The position numbers and the translations under genes were made by a program. A stretch of 64,000 nt of DNA, from positions 1,116,001 through 1,180,000 of the forward strand of contig NZ_JAJVHF010000001.1 in the NCBI RefSeq assembly GCF_022171985.1. The letters run 5' to 3'. This DNA is from Huaxiibacter chinensis. Lineage in GTDB: Bacteria > Pseudomonadota > Gammaproteobacteria > Enterobacterales > Enterobacteriaceae. The notes beneath the pieces are model-generated. The model was not told where the DNA came from. It did no database searches and saw only the letters and a list, made by a program, of their open reading frames with translations. Positions 44,648-54,691 of this stretch are shown here, one piece after another; within the stretch, counting starts at the first letter, position 1; each line of letters begins with the position of its first letter.

Positions 44648-46348
44648 ATGTTTAGTCTCGATAGCGTTCTTGATGACCTTTGGCCTCAGGCGAGGCCTGC
44701 GCCCTGGCAAAAAAGCCTGTTAAAAAAGCTGTTTTATGAAGAAGAGTTCCAGCAATTTGCCGCAGCACACCGCCACCTGAAAGGACTCGATATGGTGGAA
44801 CAGGTTCTGGACCACCTCGATATTTCCTGCACGCTCGCTTCCCACGATCTTGAACAGATCCCCGAACATGGCCCCCTGGTTATTATGGCCAACCATCCGA
44901 CAGGCACCCTTGACGGGCTGGCGCTGCTGTATGCCGTCTCTCGCGTGCGTCGCGATGTAAAAGTCGTCACCAACCGTATGCTGACGCATCTCGAACCGCT
45001 CAGTTCGCTGTTTATTCCGGTCGATAACATAGGCGGTAAAACAGCAAAAACGGCCTTTACACAAATGGAACAACAACTGCACCAGTCGGGTGTGTTGATA
45101 TTCTTCCCGGCTGGCGAAGTGTCGCGCCCTACGCGTAAGGGCATTCGCGATAAAAAATGGCACACGGGTTTTATCAAGCTGGCGAACAAATTTCGTGCGC
45201 CGCTGCTGCCGGTGCACATCCAGGCACACAACAGCCTGCTCTTTTACGCCAGCACGTTAGTCTCTTCCACCCTGCCGATGCTGTTACTGATGCAGCAAAT
45301 GTTTCGCCGACAACACAGCAACCTGCCGATTAAAATCGGACAGCAAATTGCCTGGAACAGCTGGTATAGCGCAACGCATTCTTCGCGTGAGATGGCCGGG
45401 CAGTGCCGTCAGCACGTGATACGGCTTGGCAAGGGATTGCCCGGGCTGTTCAAGTCCGAGTCGGCGATTGCGCGACCGGAAGATCGGGCCACGCTTAAGC
45501 GCGCGCTGGCGCAGGCCGAATGTCTGGGAAAAACCAGTGACGGTAAGTCTATCTTTTTATGGCAGCGAAACGGCGAGGAAGATGTGCCGATACTGCGTGA
45601 ACTGGGGCGTTTACGGGAAGTCGCCTTCCGCGCCGTGGGCGAAGGCAGCGGAAAACGCCGCGACACCGACCGCTATGATGACGATTACCTGCATTTAATT
45701 TTGTGGGATGAAGAAGACCTGGAGATCGTTGGCGCGTACCGCTTTATGCCCACGGCTGAGCAGGTCAACAAGCACGGCTTCAGCGGCCTTTACAGCCACA
45801 GCCTGTTCCATTACGACGACAAAATGGCTCCCATACTCGAGCATGGGATTGAACTGGGCCGGAGTTTTATTCAGCCACGTTACTGGGGCCGTCGCGGGCT
45901 GGATTACCTGTGGTCCGGCATCGGCGCCTTTCTGGCCCGTTATCCGCACTACCGCTATCTTTTTGGTCCGGTCTCTATTTCCGGGGGATTACCGCCCGAC
46001 GCCCGGGATCTTTTGGTGGCCTTTTATCGCCTGTGGTTCCCGGCCAGCCATCCCTTTGCCGTATCGCGCCAGCCTTATCCGGCCTCGCTGCCCGATGTCC
46101 TGGCGCAGTTTGGCGGGAAAGATTACACAGACGATCTGACCCGGCTGAAATCACTTCTCGGCAATCTGGGATGCGGCATCCCCCCGCTTTATAAGCAGTA
46201 TTCTGAGCTGTGTGAGCCCGGCGGCGTGCAGTTTATCGATTTCGGGAGCGATCCGGCGTTCAACCACTGCGTGGACGGTCTGGTACTGGTGGATTTGTGT
46301 TATCTGAAACGTAACCGCTATGAACGCTATATTGAGGCCCATCTGTGA
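44648..46348 (+). CDS. Bifunctional acyltransferase, probable ornithine-lipid synthase (OlsF-like)
   Basis: 566 residues from an ATG with AGGAGG 8 bases upstream. The N-terminal half (about 45-280) is a PlsC-type acyltransferase: N82-H83-PTG-T-L-D89 is the catalytic motif and FPAGEVSR (153-160) the glycerol-phosphate-binding-type motif. The C-terminal half (about 320-520) is a GNAT/OlsB-type N-acyltransferase, with LEIVGAYRF, HGIELGRSFIQP, RRGLDYLWSGIGAFL and SGGLPPDARDLL. This two-domain order is that of OlsF, which makes ornithine lipids by successive N- and O-acylation. Ornithine is inferred as substrate; another amino acid such as lysine or glycine is possible. It lies between hemB and convergent tauD, where I recall no gene in E. 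coli K-12. Confidence 0.8.
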   Translation: MFSLDSVLDDLWPQARPAPWQKSLLKKLFYEEEFQQFAAAHRHLKGLDMVEQVLDHLDISCTLASHDLEQIPEHGPLVIMANHPTGTLDGLALLYAVSRVRRDVKVVTNRMLTHLEPLSSLFIPVDNIGGKTAKTAFTQMEQQLHQSGVLIFFPAGEVSRPTRKGIRDKKWHTGFIKLANKFRAPLLPVHIQAHNSLLFYASTLVSSTLPMLLLMQQMFRRQHSNLPIKIGQQIAWNSWYSATHSSREMAGQCRQHVIRLGKGLPGLFKSESAIARPEDRATLKRALAQAECLGKTSDGKSIFLWQRNGEEDVPILRELGRLREVAFRAVGEGSGKRRDTDRYDDDYLHLILWDEEDLEIVGAYRFMPTAEQVNKHGFSGLYSHSLFHYDDKMAPILEHGIELGRSFIQPRYWGRRGLDYLWSGIGAFLARYPHYRYLFGPVSISGGLPPDARDLLVAFYRLWFPASHPFAVSRQPYPASLPDVLAQFGGKDYTDDLTRLKSLLGNLGCGIPPLYKQYSELCEPGGVQFIDFGSDPAFNHCVDGLVLVDLCYLKRNRYERYIEAHL

Positions 46349-46371
46349 ATGGGCCGGGTTAGCCAATACGC

Positions 46372-47223
46372 TCAGGACGCCCGATAAAAAGGCTTATCCC
46401 CTAATATCGTCGCACGCTGCATAATCCGCCGCTGGGGCAGATAATCCGCATTCGCGTAGTGCTGGGTTACACGATTGTCCCAGATAGCCAAATCGTTTTG
46501 CTGCCAGCGCCAGCGTACCTGGAACTCGGGTTTCGTGATATGGGCAAAGAGAAACCCGAGTAACGCCTCGCTCTCCTTCTCGCTGACATCAACAATGCGC
46601 GTGGTAAAGCCTTCATTGACGAACAACGCCTGCCTGCCCGTTACCGGATGGGTGCGTACAACCGGGTGCAGCAACGGCGGATGTTTTGCCACTGCCTCCA
46701 GCCAGCGCTGGTGCTCCTCGTCGCTTTTGCGGTATTTGTATTCCTGAAACGATTTTTTAAAGTCATGTTCTGCGCGTAATCCGCTGAGCAGATGCTTAAA
46801 CGGCGTCGACAGGGCCTCAAACGCGGCAATACCGCTCGCCCATAGCGTGTCGCCGCCGCTGGCAGGAAGCTGCTTCGCCGCTAAAATCGCGCCGGCGGGC
46901 GGCGTCTCGATAAAGGTCACATCCGTATGCCAGTTATCATTATCCGGGGGATTGTCGTTATGGGTATCCAGCACGATGATCTCTTCTACGCCTTCGGCAT
47001 GAGGATAGACCGGATGAATATGCAGATCGCCAAAACGCTGGGCCAGGGCACGCTGCTGCTGTGGCGTGACGGCCTGCTCGCGTAAAAAGACCACCTGATG
47101 GCGCAGTACGGCGTGATACAGCTGTTCAAACTGGTTATCGCTCAAGGGACGCGTCACATCCAGCCCGCTAATTTGTGCGCCAATCCAGGGACCAAGGGGG
47201 GTAATCGTCAATCGTTCACTCAT
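46372..47223 (-). CDS. tauD: Taurine dioxygenase
   Basis: Fe(II)/2-oxoglutarate oxygenase that releases sulfite from taurine during sulfur starvation. 283 residues, as in E. coli. The iron ligands H99, D101 (NWHTDVTF) and H255 ([10 protein letters not shown]) are at the E. coli positions, and R266 lies in the LPQRRIMQR stretch. Its start overlaps the tauC stop by 4 bases. Confidence 0.98.
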   Translation of the reverse strand: MSERLTITPLGPWIGAQISGLDVTRPLSDNQFEQLYHAVLRHQVVFLREQAVTPQQQRALAQRFGDLHIHPVYPHAEGVEEIIVLDTHNDNPPDNDNWHTDVTFIETPPAGAILAAKQLPASGGDTLWASGIAAFEALSTPFKHLLSGLRAEHDFKKSFQEYKYRKSDEEHQRWLEAVAKHPPLLHPVVRTHPVTGRQALFVNEGFTTRIVDVSEKESEALLGFLFAHITKPEFQVRWRWQQNDLAIWDNRVTQHYANADYLPQRRIMQRATILGDKPFYRAS

Positions 47224-48047
47224 TCTCTCTCTCCATACCAGGGCGTCAGACGGCGCTGTAAAGCCCGCAGCCCCAGCTCTAAACCAAAGGCAATCACGGC
47301 GATAACCATGATCCCTGCCAGAACTACATCAGTCGCCAGGAACTCACCCGCAGACTGCACCATAAACCCCAGGCCGCGCGTTGCGGCAATCAGCTCTGCC
47401 GCCACCAGCGTGGACCACCCTACCCCCAGCCCAATGCGTAAACCCGTTAAGATTTCCGGCAGCGCGCCCGGCAAAATCACGTACCACAACACCTGAAGAC
47501 GGCTAGCCCCCAGCGACTGTGCGGCACGTAAACGCACCTGCTGAGCGCTTTTCACCCCGGCCACCGCCGATAGCGCTACGGGGGCGAAGATCGCCAGATA
47601 GATGAGCAGGATTTTCGAGGTTTCACCGATACCAAACCAAATCACCATCAGCGGAAGGTAGGCCAGCGGCGGCACCGGACGATACAGTTCGATGAGCGGA
47701 TCGAGGATGCCGCGAACAACAGGGCTCAGCCCCATCGCAATCCCCACCGGAATACCAACCAACACCGCGGCGGCGAGCGCCACCAGGATACGTCCCAGGC
47801 TGGCAGAGAGATGCTGCCACAGGGTCGCATCCATAAAGCCTTGCGGACCGGCGATGGCCATCAGTTTTGCCAGAACCTGCCCCGGCGGCGGCAAAAATAG
47901 TGGGCTAATCCACTGAAGCGCCGTTACCCCCCACCAGACCGCAAGCAGAACCAGTAATGTCCCCAGACTCAGGGTGAGCTGAGGTGATAACGGCCAGCGC
48001 AGCGTCAGACGTTTACCCGCTCGTTTTTCGCTAAAGACAATGCTCAT
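47220..48047 (-). CDS. tauC: Taurine ABC transporter permease
   Basis: 275-residue inner-membrane permease, E. coli length, with about six helices and the EAA-like loop [25 protein letters not shown] that contacts TauB. It overlaps both tauB and tauD by 4 bases, showing tight translational coupling in tauABCD. Confidence 0.97.
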   Translation of the reverse strand: MSIVFSEKRAGKRLTLRWPLSPQLTLSLGTLLVLLAVWWGVTALQWISPLFLPPPGQVLAKLMAIAGPQGFMDATLWQHLSASLGRILVALAAAVLVGIPVGIAMGLSPVVRGILDPLIELYRPVPPLAYLPLMVIWFGIGETSKILLIYLAIFAPVALSAVAGVKSAQQVRLRAAQSLGASRLQVLWYVILPGALPEILTGLRIGLGVGWSTLVAAELIAATRGLGFMVQSAGEFLATDVVLAGIMVIAVIAFGLELGLRALQRRLTPWYGERE

Positions 48048-48811
48048 GAGAACGCCTCCCGCTGCTCGAACACGCGGTTCAGCACGTACTCCCGCCGGGC
48101 TATAAACTGCGGGTCGGATTTAATGCTTCGCGCCGGCTCTCCGGCAACATAGCGACGGGCAAAATCCAGGGATAATCTTTCGCGCACTCGCCCCGGCCCC
48201 GGCGATAACAGCACCAGTTCGGTGGCCATAAATACCGCTTCTTCGATGTCATGGGTGATCAGCAATACCTGCTTTCCCGTCTCGTGCCACAGGCGAAGCA
48301 ACAGGGTTTGCATCTGCTCACGCGTAAAGGCATCCAGCGCGCCAAAAGGCTCGTCCAGCAATAACAGCTGCGGATTTGCCGCCAGCGCACGGGCAATCCC
48401 GACCCGCTGACGCTGCCCGCCGGAGAGTTGCCAGATGAAGCGCTTTTCGGCGCCTTCCAGCCCCACCTTTTTCAACATCTGACGGGCCGTTTCCAGCCGT
48501 TTCTCGCGCTGGACGCCCGCCAGCTGCAGACCAAACGCCACGTTTTCCTGGACGTTGCGCCAGGGCAAGAGTCCCTCACTCTGAAACACCACGCCACGTT
48601 CCGCACCGGGCCCCTCGACGCGTTTCCCTTCGAGCTCAATCGCGCCGTGTTGAACCGGGTCAAACCCGGCGATCAGATTCAGCAATGTGGTTTTACCGCA
48701 GCCCGACGGCCCTAATACCACCAGCAATTCACCGCTATCCAGCGTCAGGTTGATATTGTCCAGCACGGGCTTGTCACCATAGTGCGCAGACAGGTTCATG
48801 ATGTTCAGCAT
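48044..48811 (-). CDS. tauB: Taurine ABC transporter ATP-binding protein
   Basis: 255 residues. Walker [10 protein letters not shown], the Q-loop, the signature [15 protein letters not shown], Walker [13 protein letters not shown] and the switch histidine (ITHDIEEAV) are all intact. It energises taurine import with TauA and TauC; the stop overlaps tauC. Confidence 0.98.
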   Translation of the reverse strand: MLNIMNLSAHYGDKPVLDNINLTLDSGELLVVLGPSGCGKTTLLNLIAGFDPVQHGAIELEGKRVEGPGAERGVVFQSEGLLPWRNVQENVAFGLQLAGVQREKRLETARQMLKKVGLEGAEKRFIWQLSGGQRQRVGIARALAANPQLLLLDEPFGALDAFTREQMQTLLLRLWHETGKQVLLITHDIEEAVFMATELVLLSPGPGRVRERLSLDFARRYVAGEPARSIKSDPQFIARREYVLNRVFEQREAFS

Positions 48812-48820
48812 GTTTTCCCC

Positions 48821-49783
48821 TTACTTCACAAAGCGATCGGTCACGAACGGGCTGTAATCGGGGGCGACCGCAGGCACTTTGCCCTGCTCTTTCAGGAAGA
48901 GGGCGGTATCGATAATCGCTTTATTCACCGGACCTGAAAGCTGTTGCACCTGTTGCGCAGGCGTCAGATAGGTATTGCCTTTCACCAGCCCCGGCACGTC
49001 CGACTCTGGCACGCCGCTCAGGCGGGACAGCTTTTCCAGGTTCGCCGGTTGTTTAAGCCACTCATCAGGGCTGGCGAGGTAGGGTTGCTGCGCGTCGATG
49101 GCGCTTTTGGCGAAGGCCTTCACCACGTCGGGATGTTTTTCAGCAAAATCTTTGCGCACCACCCAGACGTCCAGCGTAGGCGATCCCCACTTCCCGACCG
49201 TTTCGGAATCGGTCAGCACGGTGCCCTCTTTTTGCAGAGCGTTTACGGCAGGCGCCCACACATACGCACCGTCAATATCCCCACGCTGCCAGGCGGCAAC
49301 AATCGCCGGCGGCTGCAGGTTTACGATCTGCACCTGTCCGGGTTTGATATTCCAGTGTTTCAGCGCCGCCAGCAGGCTGTAATGGGTGGTGGACATAAAC
49401 GGCACGGCGATGCGTTTGCCAATAAGATCCTGCGGTGTGGTGATGTTTTTCTTCACCACCAGCGCTTCGGAATTGCCCAACTGCGAGGCGAGGAGAAACA
49501 CTTCAATCGGCACCTGCTGGCTTGCGGCGACCGCCAGCGGGCTGGAGCCTAAATTGCCGATCTGGACATCCCCTGATGCCAGGGCGCGCACAATGCTTGC
49601 GCCACTGTCAAACTTTCGCCAGTTCACCTTTGCGCCGCTCTCTTTAGCAAAGGTGTTATCCGCCTGGGCAACCTTTGCGGGTTCCGCGGATGTTTGATAC
49701 GCCACGGTAACCTCTACCGCCTGCGCCTGAAATGCCCACAGCGCGAGTGCGCCAAGGAATGAAATACGCGATGAAATAGCCAT
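48821..49783 (-). CDS. tauA: Taurine ABC transporter substrate-binding protein
   Basis: 320 residues with a signal peptide (about 1-22, cleaved after QAVE/QAQA). The periplasmic domain is of the NMT1/TauA type (VTVAYQTSAEPAKVAQADN, GNLGSSPLAVAASQQVPIEVF, RIAVPFMSTTHYSLL). It heads tauABCD; expression in E. coli needs Cbl and CysB, but I identified no site in the 242-base gap to the next gene. Confidence 0.97.
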   Translation of the reverse strand: MAISSRISFLGALALWAFQAQAVEVTVAYQTSAEPAKVAQADNTFAKESGAKVNWRKFDSGASIVRALASGDVQIGNLGSSPLAVAASQQVPIEVFLLASQLGNSEALVVKKNITTPQDLIGKRIAVPFMSTTHYSLLAALKHWNIKPGQVQIVNLQPPAIVAAWQRGDIDGAYVWAPAVNALQKEGTVLTDSETVGKWGSPTLDVWVVRKDFAEKHPDVVKAFAKSAIDAQQPYLASPDEWLKQPANLEKLSRLSGVPESDVPGLVKGNTYLTPAQQVQQLSGPVNKAIIDTALFLKEQGKVPAVAPDYSPFVTDRFVK

Positions 49784-50025
49784 GGTGTCTGCTCCCCTCT
49801 CTTGTTATTGGGGCAGTATTTGCGGCGCGGGAATTTTGATAAAGGAATAAAAAAGCATCGTTAATGCCGAAACGTTTTTAGAAAAAAAGCGGCAAAAGAT
49901 AGTGAATAACGTGGCAAGCCATTTTATTGCAATTTTGTTACATCCGTTACATATCCAGAGGGACACCATTGCCAGCCCGCTGTCGACGGGCATCATAGAA
50001 AAACGGTGATACATAGGGATCGATA

Positions 50026-50655
50026 ATGATTAAAGTGGTGCTGGTGGATGACCACGTCGTGGTGCGTTCCGGATTTGCCCAACTTCTGAACCTGGAAGAG
50101 GATATGGTGGTGGAAGGCCAGTTCAGCAGCGCGGCTCAGGCGTGGCCGGTTCTGTCGCGCAACGACATCGACGTGGCGGTGATGGACGTCGCCATGCCCA
50201 ACGAAAACGGTCTCAGCCTGCTTAAACGCCTGCGTCAGCAACGCCCCGCTTTTCGCGCGATCATTCTCAGCATTTACGACACGCCTGCATTTGTGCAAAG
50301 CGCCCTTGACGCGGGTGCCAGCGGCTATCTGACCAAACGTTGCGGCCCGGAAGAGCTGGTGCAGGCCGTTCGTTCAGTCGGCATGGGCGGGCACTATCTC
50401 TGCGCCGATGCGGTCAAAGCCCTGCGCGGCGGTCAGCCCGTCTCTACCGTGCTCGACGTGCTCACGCCGCGCGAGCGGGAGGTGTTCGACCTGCTGGTGA
50501 AAGGGGAAAGCGTCAAAGCCATCGCCTTTACGCTGGAACTGAGCCACAAAACGGTACACGTGCATCGGGCCAACGTTCTGGGGAAATTGCAGTGCAGCAG
50601 CACCATTGAACTGGTCCATTTCGCGCTCGACAACCAGCTTCTCGCAGGCCACTGA
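50026..50655 (+). CDS. UhpA-like NarL-family response regulator
   Basis: 209 residues: receiver domain with the phosphorylated D54 (VAVMDVAMP) and K in SGYLTKRC, then a LuxR-type helix-turn-helix (VLDVLTPREREVFDLLVKGESVKAIAFTLELSHKTVHVHRANVLGKL). It resembles UhpA of the hexose-phosphate system. Its stop shares bases with the start of the kinase gene (TGATG), so they are coupled. Likely targets are the promoters of its own cluster and of afuABC. Confidence 0.92.
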   Translation: MIKVVLVDDHVVVRSGFAQLLNLEEDMVVEGQFSSAAQAWPVLSRNDIDVAVMDVAMPNENGLSLLKRLRQQRPAFRAIILSIYDTPAFVQSALDAGASGYLTKRCGPEELVQAVRSVGMGGHYLCADAVKALRGGQPVSTVLDVLTPREREVFDLLVKGESVKAIAFTLELSHKTVHVHRANVLGKLQCSSTIELVHFALDNQLLAGH

Positions 50656-52196
50656 TGGGGCGATCCGTCCGGCATCTGGTTCTCTCACTGTTCATTCTTC
50701 TGGCCTGGGGCACCGGCTGGTTAATGCTCTGGACGCTCAGCTTTTATCTGACCCATAACGGCCAGCAGGCGGTGCTCTTTCTGCCGCAGGGGGTCTATCT
50801 GGCCCTGCTGATTTTGCTGTCGCGGCGCTTCTGGCCTGCACTTATTCTGCCCCCACTGGCCGCCATGGCCTGGCTGCACAGCGAACAGCTTCTGACCCAT
50901 CACGTCATGCTGATGGCACCGCTGCTGGGCACGGTATCCGCCTGGCTTACTCAGCGTTACTGGCACCGCTTCCCGCTTTACTGGCAGCGGCTCTCCTTGC
51001 TGATTGCGGCCGTTACGCTTAATGCGCTGTTACAAACGCTGTTTTTCTCGCCCCAGCTTGAAAGCCCGGCCACGCTTCTGCTGCTGGCGTCCTTTACCGG
51101 CGGCGTGCTGCTGACCCCCTTCGTCTATCTGGTGTTTGAGTTCTTGCGCCAACAGCATCGCTACCATTTGCTGGGGCTGGATATCAGCAACCCACCGCTG
51201 CGCACGTCGCTCATCATCTGGTGCAGTCTGTTCTTCATCATTGGGATTGGCACGCAGATGGTGCTCTCCCCCACGCTTGAACGCCTGCTGTTGATTGTCG
51301 TCTTTCTGCCCAACGTGGTGATGGCGTGGAAATTCGGCTGGCAGGGCGGCGTGCTCTCGGGGTTACTGGGCAGCATGATGATCACCATTGCCCGCCAGGT
51401 GGGCGTCGGTTTTACGGACTTGCTGGAGCTGGAAATTTTTCTCGCCACGCAGTCCCTGCTGGGCATCGGACTGGGGATCGCCATTAGCCGCCAGCAGCAA
51501 CTGGCGCTCAATCTGGACCACTATCGCCGTCGACTGGAGGCCGAACTGCAGGCGCGGCGGGCCCTCACCGAACAGCTTATTCACAGCGAAGAAGACACCC
51601 GCAAACAGCTGGCGCGAGAACTGCACGACGAGATCGGCCAGAATATTACCGCCATTCAGATTCAGTCTCAGCTGGTCAGGCGCGCAGGCGATACGCCGTT
51701 AGCCATGGAGGCCGCCGGACAGATCAACGACCTGGCGCGACGGATCCACCACTCAACCCGCCTGCTCCTGCGCCAGCTGCGTCCGCCCGTGCTGGACGAA
51801 TTATCTCTCAAAGAGGCGCTGCACCATCTGGTGAACGAGTTCGCCTTTGCCGAGCGCGGGATCGTCTGCCGGTTCGACTATCAGCTTGACGCTCCGCCGC
51901 AAAACGAAACCCTGGTCTTTACGCTGTACCGCCTGCTTCAGGAATTGCTGAATAACGTGAATAAACATGCCGATGCTGCTGAAGTCACGATCCTGCTGTG
52001 TCAGAAAGGCCATCGCCTGCATCTGGAGGTGGCGGACAACGGCCGCGGGATCGGGCCGGATAAAAGCGCCGGCTTCGGGATACAGGGGATGCGCGAACGG
52101 GTCCACGCCCTGGGCGGTGAGTTCACGCTGGCATCCCACGCCGGCACGCGCGTAATTGTTAACCTGCCCACAGTTTTGCAACAAACACCGCATTAA
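50655..52196 (+). CDS. UhpB-like sensor histidine kinase
   Basis: 513 residues. The N-terminal MASE1-type region (about 8-280) contains eight or so membrane helices and is followed by a coiled linker, the HisKA_3 box RELHDEIGQN with H324, and a HATPase domain with NVNKHADAAEV and DNGRGIG ... GFGIQGMRER. This is the UhpB architecture (about 500 residues). UhpB is held in check by the receptor UhpC, whose homologue is encoded next. Confidence 0.92.
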   Translation: MGRSVRHLVLSLFILLAWGTGWLMLWTLSFYLTHNGQQAVLFLPQGVYLALLILLSRRFWPALILPPLAAMAWLHSEQLLTHHVMLMAPLLGTVSAWLTQRYWHRFPLYWQRLSLLIAAVTLNALLQTLFFSPQLESPATLLLLASFTGGVLLTPFVYLVFEFLRQQHRYHLLGLDISNPPLRTSLIIWCSLFFIIGIGTQMVLSPTLERLLLIVVFLPNVVMAWKFGWQGGVLSGLLGSMMITIARQVGVGFTDLLELEIFLATQSLLGIGLGIAISRQQQLALNLDHYRRRLEAELQARRALTEQLIHSEEDTRKQLARELHDEIGQNITAIQIQSQLVRRAGDTPLAMEAAGQINDLARRIHHSTRLLLRQLRPPVLDELSLKEALHHLVNEFAFAERGIVCRFDYQLDAPPQNETLVFTLYRLLQELLNNVNKHADAAEVTILLCQKGHRLHLEVADNGRGIGPDKSAGFGIQGMRERVHALGGEFTLASHAGTRVIVNLPTVLQQTPH

Positions 52197-52281
52197 CCAG
52201 GAAAAAGTCTTAGCCACGCCAGACTTTCTCTCATCCCTTTTTCTTTGCGCTCCCATACAGTCAATTCAAATGGAGAACACC

Positions 52282-53583
52282 ATGCCCGCACTGACTGCCG
52301 AACAGGTCACCCATCGCTTTCAGGCTGTACGGCCAAAACTGCTGCTGTGCATGGCAATTGGCTACGCCGCGTTTTACCTGACGCGCAAAAGTCTGAATTA
52401 CGTGCTCCCTGCCCTGCAAATGGATCTGGGGCTGAGCAAGAGTGATATCGGGCTTATCGGTTCTCTGTTTTACCTGAGCTATGGCATGTCGAAGTTTGCC
52501 GCCGGATTGTGGCACGACAGCCACGGACAGCGCGCCTTTATGGGAATTGGCCTGCTGGCGACGGGCGTGCTGAACGTGTTGTTTACCTTTAGCGACGCCT
52601 TTCCGCTGCTGCTGTTTATCTGGACGCTAAACGGCTTCTTTCAGGGATGGGGATGGCCGCCCTGCGCGCGTTTACTTACCCACTGGTACTCCCGCAACGA
52701 GCGCGGGTTCTGGTGGGGATGCTGGAATACCTCCATCAATGTAGGCGGCGCGATTATTCCTTTAATTTGTGCTCTGGCGGCCCACCTTTGGGGCTGGCAG
52801 GCGGCGATGCTGACACCAGGGATCATCAGCATTGTGCTCGGCCTGTGGCTGACCACACAACTGCGGGGCACACCGCAGGAAGAGGGTCTGCCAACGGTCG
52901 GGGAGTGGCGCAACGATCCGTTAGAGTTGCGCCAGGAACAGCAAAGCCCTCCGATGGGGTTGTGGCAGATGTTACGCACCACCATGCTGCAAAATCCGAT
53001 GATTTGGCTGCTCGGCGCCTCTTACGTGCTGGTCTATCTCATCCGTATTGCGCTGAATGACTGGGGCAACATCTGGCTCTCAGAGAGCCACGGCGTGAAT
53101 CTGCTGAGCGCCAACGCGACGGTGATGCTGTTTGAAGTCGGTGGCCTGCTCGGGGCGCTGTTTGCCGGTTGGGGCGCCGATCTGCTGTTCAGCGGCCAGC
53201 GTGCGCCGATGATTTTGCTGTTCACGCTGGGGTTGATGGTGTCGGTGGCCGCGCTGTGGCTGGCGCCGGTACACCACTACGCCCTGCTGGCAGCCTGTTT
53301 CTTTAGCGTGGGATTTTTTGTGTTTGGTCCGCAAATGCTGATCGGCCTGGCCGCCGTCGAGTGCGGACACAAACAGGCAGCAGGTTCCATTACCGGTTTT
53401 CTCGGCCTCTTTGCCTATCTGGGGGCGGCCCTGGCGGGATGGCCCCTGTCGCAGGTGATTGAACGTTACGGCTGGTCGGGGATGTTCAGTTTGCTCTCGA
53501 TCGCCGCCGTACTGATGGGTTTATTACTGATGCCGCTGTTGATGTCGGGCATTACCGCTTCTCGCAGTCATATAACGTCTTAA
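52282..53583 (+). CDS. UhpC-like MFS protein (organophosphate:phosphate antiporter family)
   Basis: 433 residues from an ATG preceded by TGGAGA; 12 membrane helices. The N-terminus RPKLLLCMAIGYAAFYLTRKSLNYVLP and the GLSKSDIGLIGSLFYLSYGMSKF stretch are typical of GlpT/UhpT/UhpC proteins, and the Arg and Lys of YLTRKS are the kind that bind phosphate. Its place after UhpA- and UhpB-like genes argues for the receptor UhpC rather than a transporter, though transport activity cannot be excluded. Only 12 bases separate it from afuA. Confidence 0.9.
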   Translation: MPALTAEQVTHRFQAVRPKLLLCMAIGYAAFYLTRKSLNYVLPALQMDLGLSKSDIGLIGSLFYLSYGMSKFAAGLWHDSHGQRAFMGIGLLATGVLNVLFTFSDAFPLLLFIWTLNGFFQGWGWPPCARLLTHWYSRNERGFWWGCWNTSINVGGAIIPLICALAAHLWGWQAAMLTPGIISIVLGLWLTTQLRGTPQEEGLPTVGEWRNDPLELRQEQQSPPMGLWQMLRTTMLQNPMIWLLGASYVLVYLIRIALNDWGNIWLSESHGVNLLSANATVMLFEVGGLLGALFAGWGADLLFSGQRAPMILLFTLGLMVSVAALWLAPVHHYALLAACFFSVGFFVFGPQMLIGLAAVECGHKQAAGSITGFLGLFAYLGAALAGWPLSQVIERYGWSGMFSLLSIAAVLMGLLLMPLLMSGITASRSHITS

Positions 53584-53595
53584 AAGGGCTGAATA

Positions 53596-54627
53596 ATGAA
53601 AACGACACTCCTCTCTACCCTCATTGCGTCCGGGATCGCGCTGGCGACCTTAACCGGCGCGGCACAGGCCAAAGGCCGTCTGGTGGTCTACTGCAGCGCC
53701 ACCAATGAAATGTGCGAAGTCGAAACGAAAGCATTCGGCGATAAGTACGATGTGAAAACCTCGTTTATCCGTAACGGCTCCGGCAGTACGCTGGCGAAGG
53801 TGGATGCAGAGAAGAAAAACCCGCAGGCTGACGTGTGGTACGGCGGCACGCTGGACCCGCAGTCTCAGGCCGGTGAGATGGGTTTGCTGCAACCTTATAC
53901 GTCCAAAAATCTTGCGCAGATCATGGAAAAATTCCGCGATCCGGCAAAGGTAAAAGGCAACCTTTCCTCGGCTGTTTACGTGGGGATCCTCGGCTTTGGC
54001 GTGAACACCCAGCGCCTGAAAGAGAAAAATCTGCCCGTGCCGAAGTGCTGGAAAGATCTGACCAAACCGGAATACAAAGGCGAGATCCAGATTGCCGATC
54101 CGCAAAGCTCCGGCACCGCTTACACCGCACTGGCAACCTTTGTGCAGCTGTGGGGTGAAGATCAGGCCTTTGATTATCTGAAACAGCTCAACAGCAACGT
54201 CTCCCAGTACACCAAATCCGGTATTGCCCCGGCGCGTAACGCCGCACGGGGTGAAACGGCCATTGGCATCGGCTTCCTGCATGACTACTCACTCGAAAAA
54301 GAGCAAGGCGCCCCGCTGGAGCTGATCTCCCCGTGCGAAGGCACCGGGTATGAAATTGGCGGCGTGAGCATCCTGAAAGGCGCACGTAACGAAGAGAACG
54401 CGAAGCTGTTTGTGGATTGGGTACTGTCGAAAGAAGCGCAGGAACTGGCGTGGAAGAAAGGCAAATCCTACCAAATCCTGACCAACACCACGGCAGAAAC
54501 CTCGCCTAACTCCCTGAAGCTGGACGATCTAAAGCTCATCAGTTACGACATGGACAAATACGGCTCAACGGACGTGCGCAAGGCGTTGATCAACAAATGG
54601 GTCAGCGACGTGAAGATGGGCAAATAA
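53596..54627 (+). CDS. afuA: Sugar-phosphate ABC transporter substrate-binding protein AfuA
   Basis: 343 residues with a signal peptide (cleaved near AAQA, residue 25). It belongs to the ferric-ion-binding-protein fold, but in the region where iron-binding relatives have a double tyrosine it has GFLHDY with H229 and D230, and E248 follows. A His-Asp pair and Glu are the residues that bind hexose phosphates in AfuA (from memory of the Actinobacillus structure). A periplasmic binding protein for glucose-6-phosphate, fructose-6-phosphate or similar is inferred. It directly follows the UhpC-like gene. Confidence 0.85.
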   Translation: MKTTLLSTLIASGIALATLTGAAQAKGRLVVYCSATNEMCEVETKAFGDKYDVKTSFIRNGSGSTLAKVDAEKKNPQADVWYGGTLDPQSQAGEMGLLQPYTSKNLAQIMEKFRDPAKVKGNLSSAVYVGILGFGVNTQRLKEKNLPVPKCWKDLTKPEYKGEIQIADPQSSGTAYTALATFVQLWGEDQAFDYLKQLNSNVSQYTKSGIAPARNAARGETAIGIGFLHDYSLEKEQGAPLELISPCEGTGYEIGGVSILKGARNEENAKLFVDWVLSKEAQELAWKKGKSYQILTNTTAETSPNSLKLDDLKLISYDMDKYGSTDVRKALINKWVSDVKMGK

Positions 54628-54647
54628 GCTCACGAGTGCGATCACTT

Positions 54648-54672
54648 GCCGGGTAGCGTGACGCTGCCCGGC
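54648..54672 (+). repeat. Hairpin between afuA and afuB
   Basis: An 11-bp stem (one G-U pair) with a 3-base loop in the 64-base gap. Such hairpins after binding-protein genes often stabilise the upstream mRNA and lower expression of the membrane components. No T-tract, so full termination is unlikely. Confidence 0.6.
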
Positions 54673-54691
54673 CAACAACACCGGAACCCTT

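Noticed and set aside
50026-53583. The canonical uhpABC operon
   Set aside because: No uhpT follows and the cluster leads into afuABC, in a region after tauA. The proteins look like paralogues, so the uhp gene names were not assigned.
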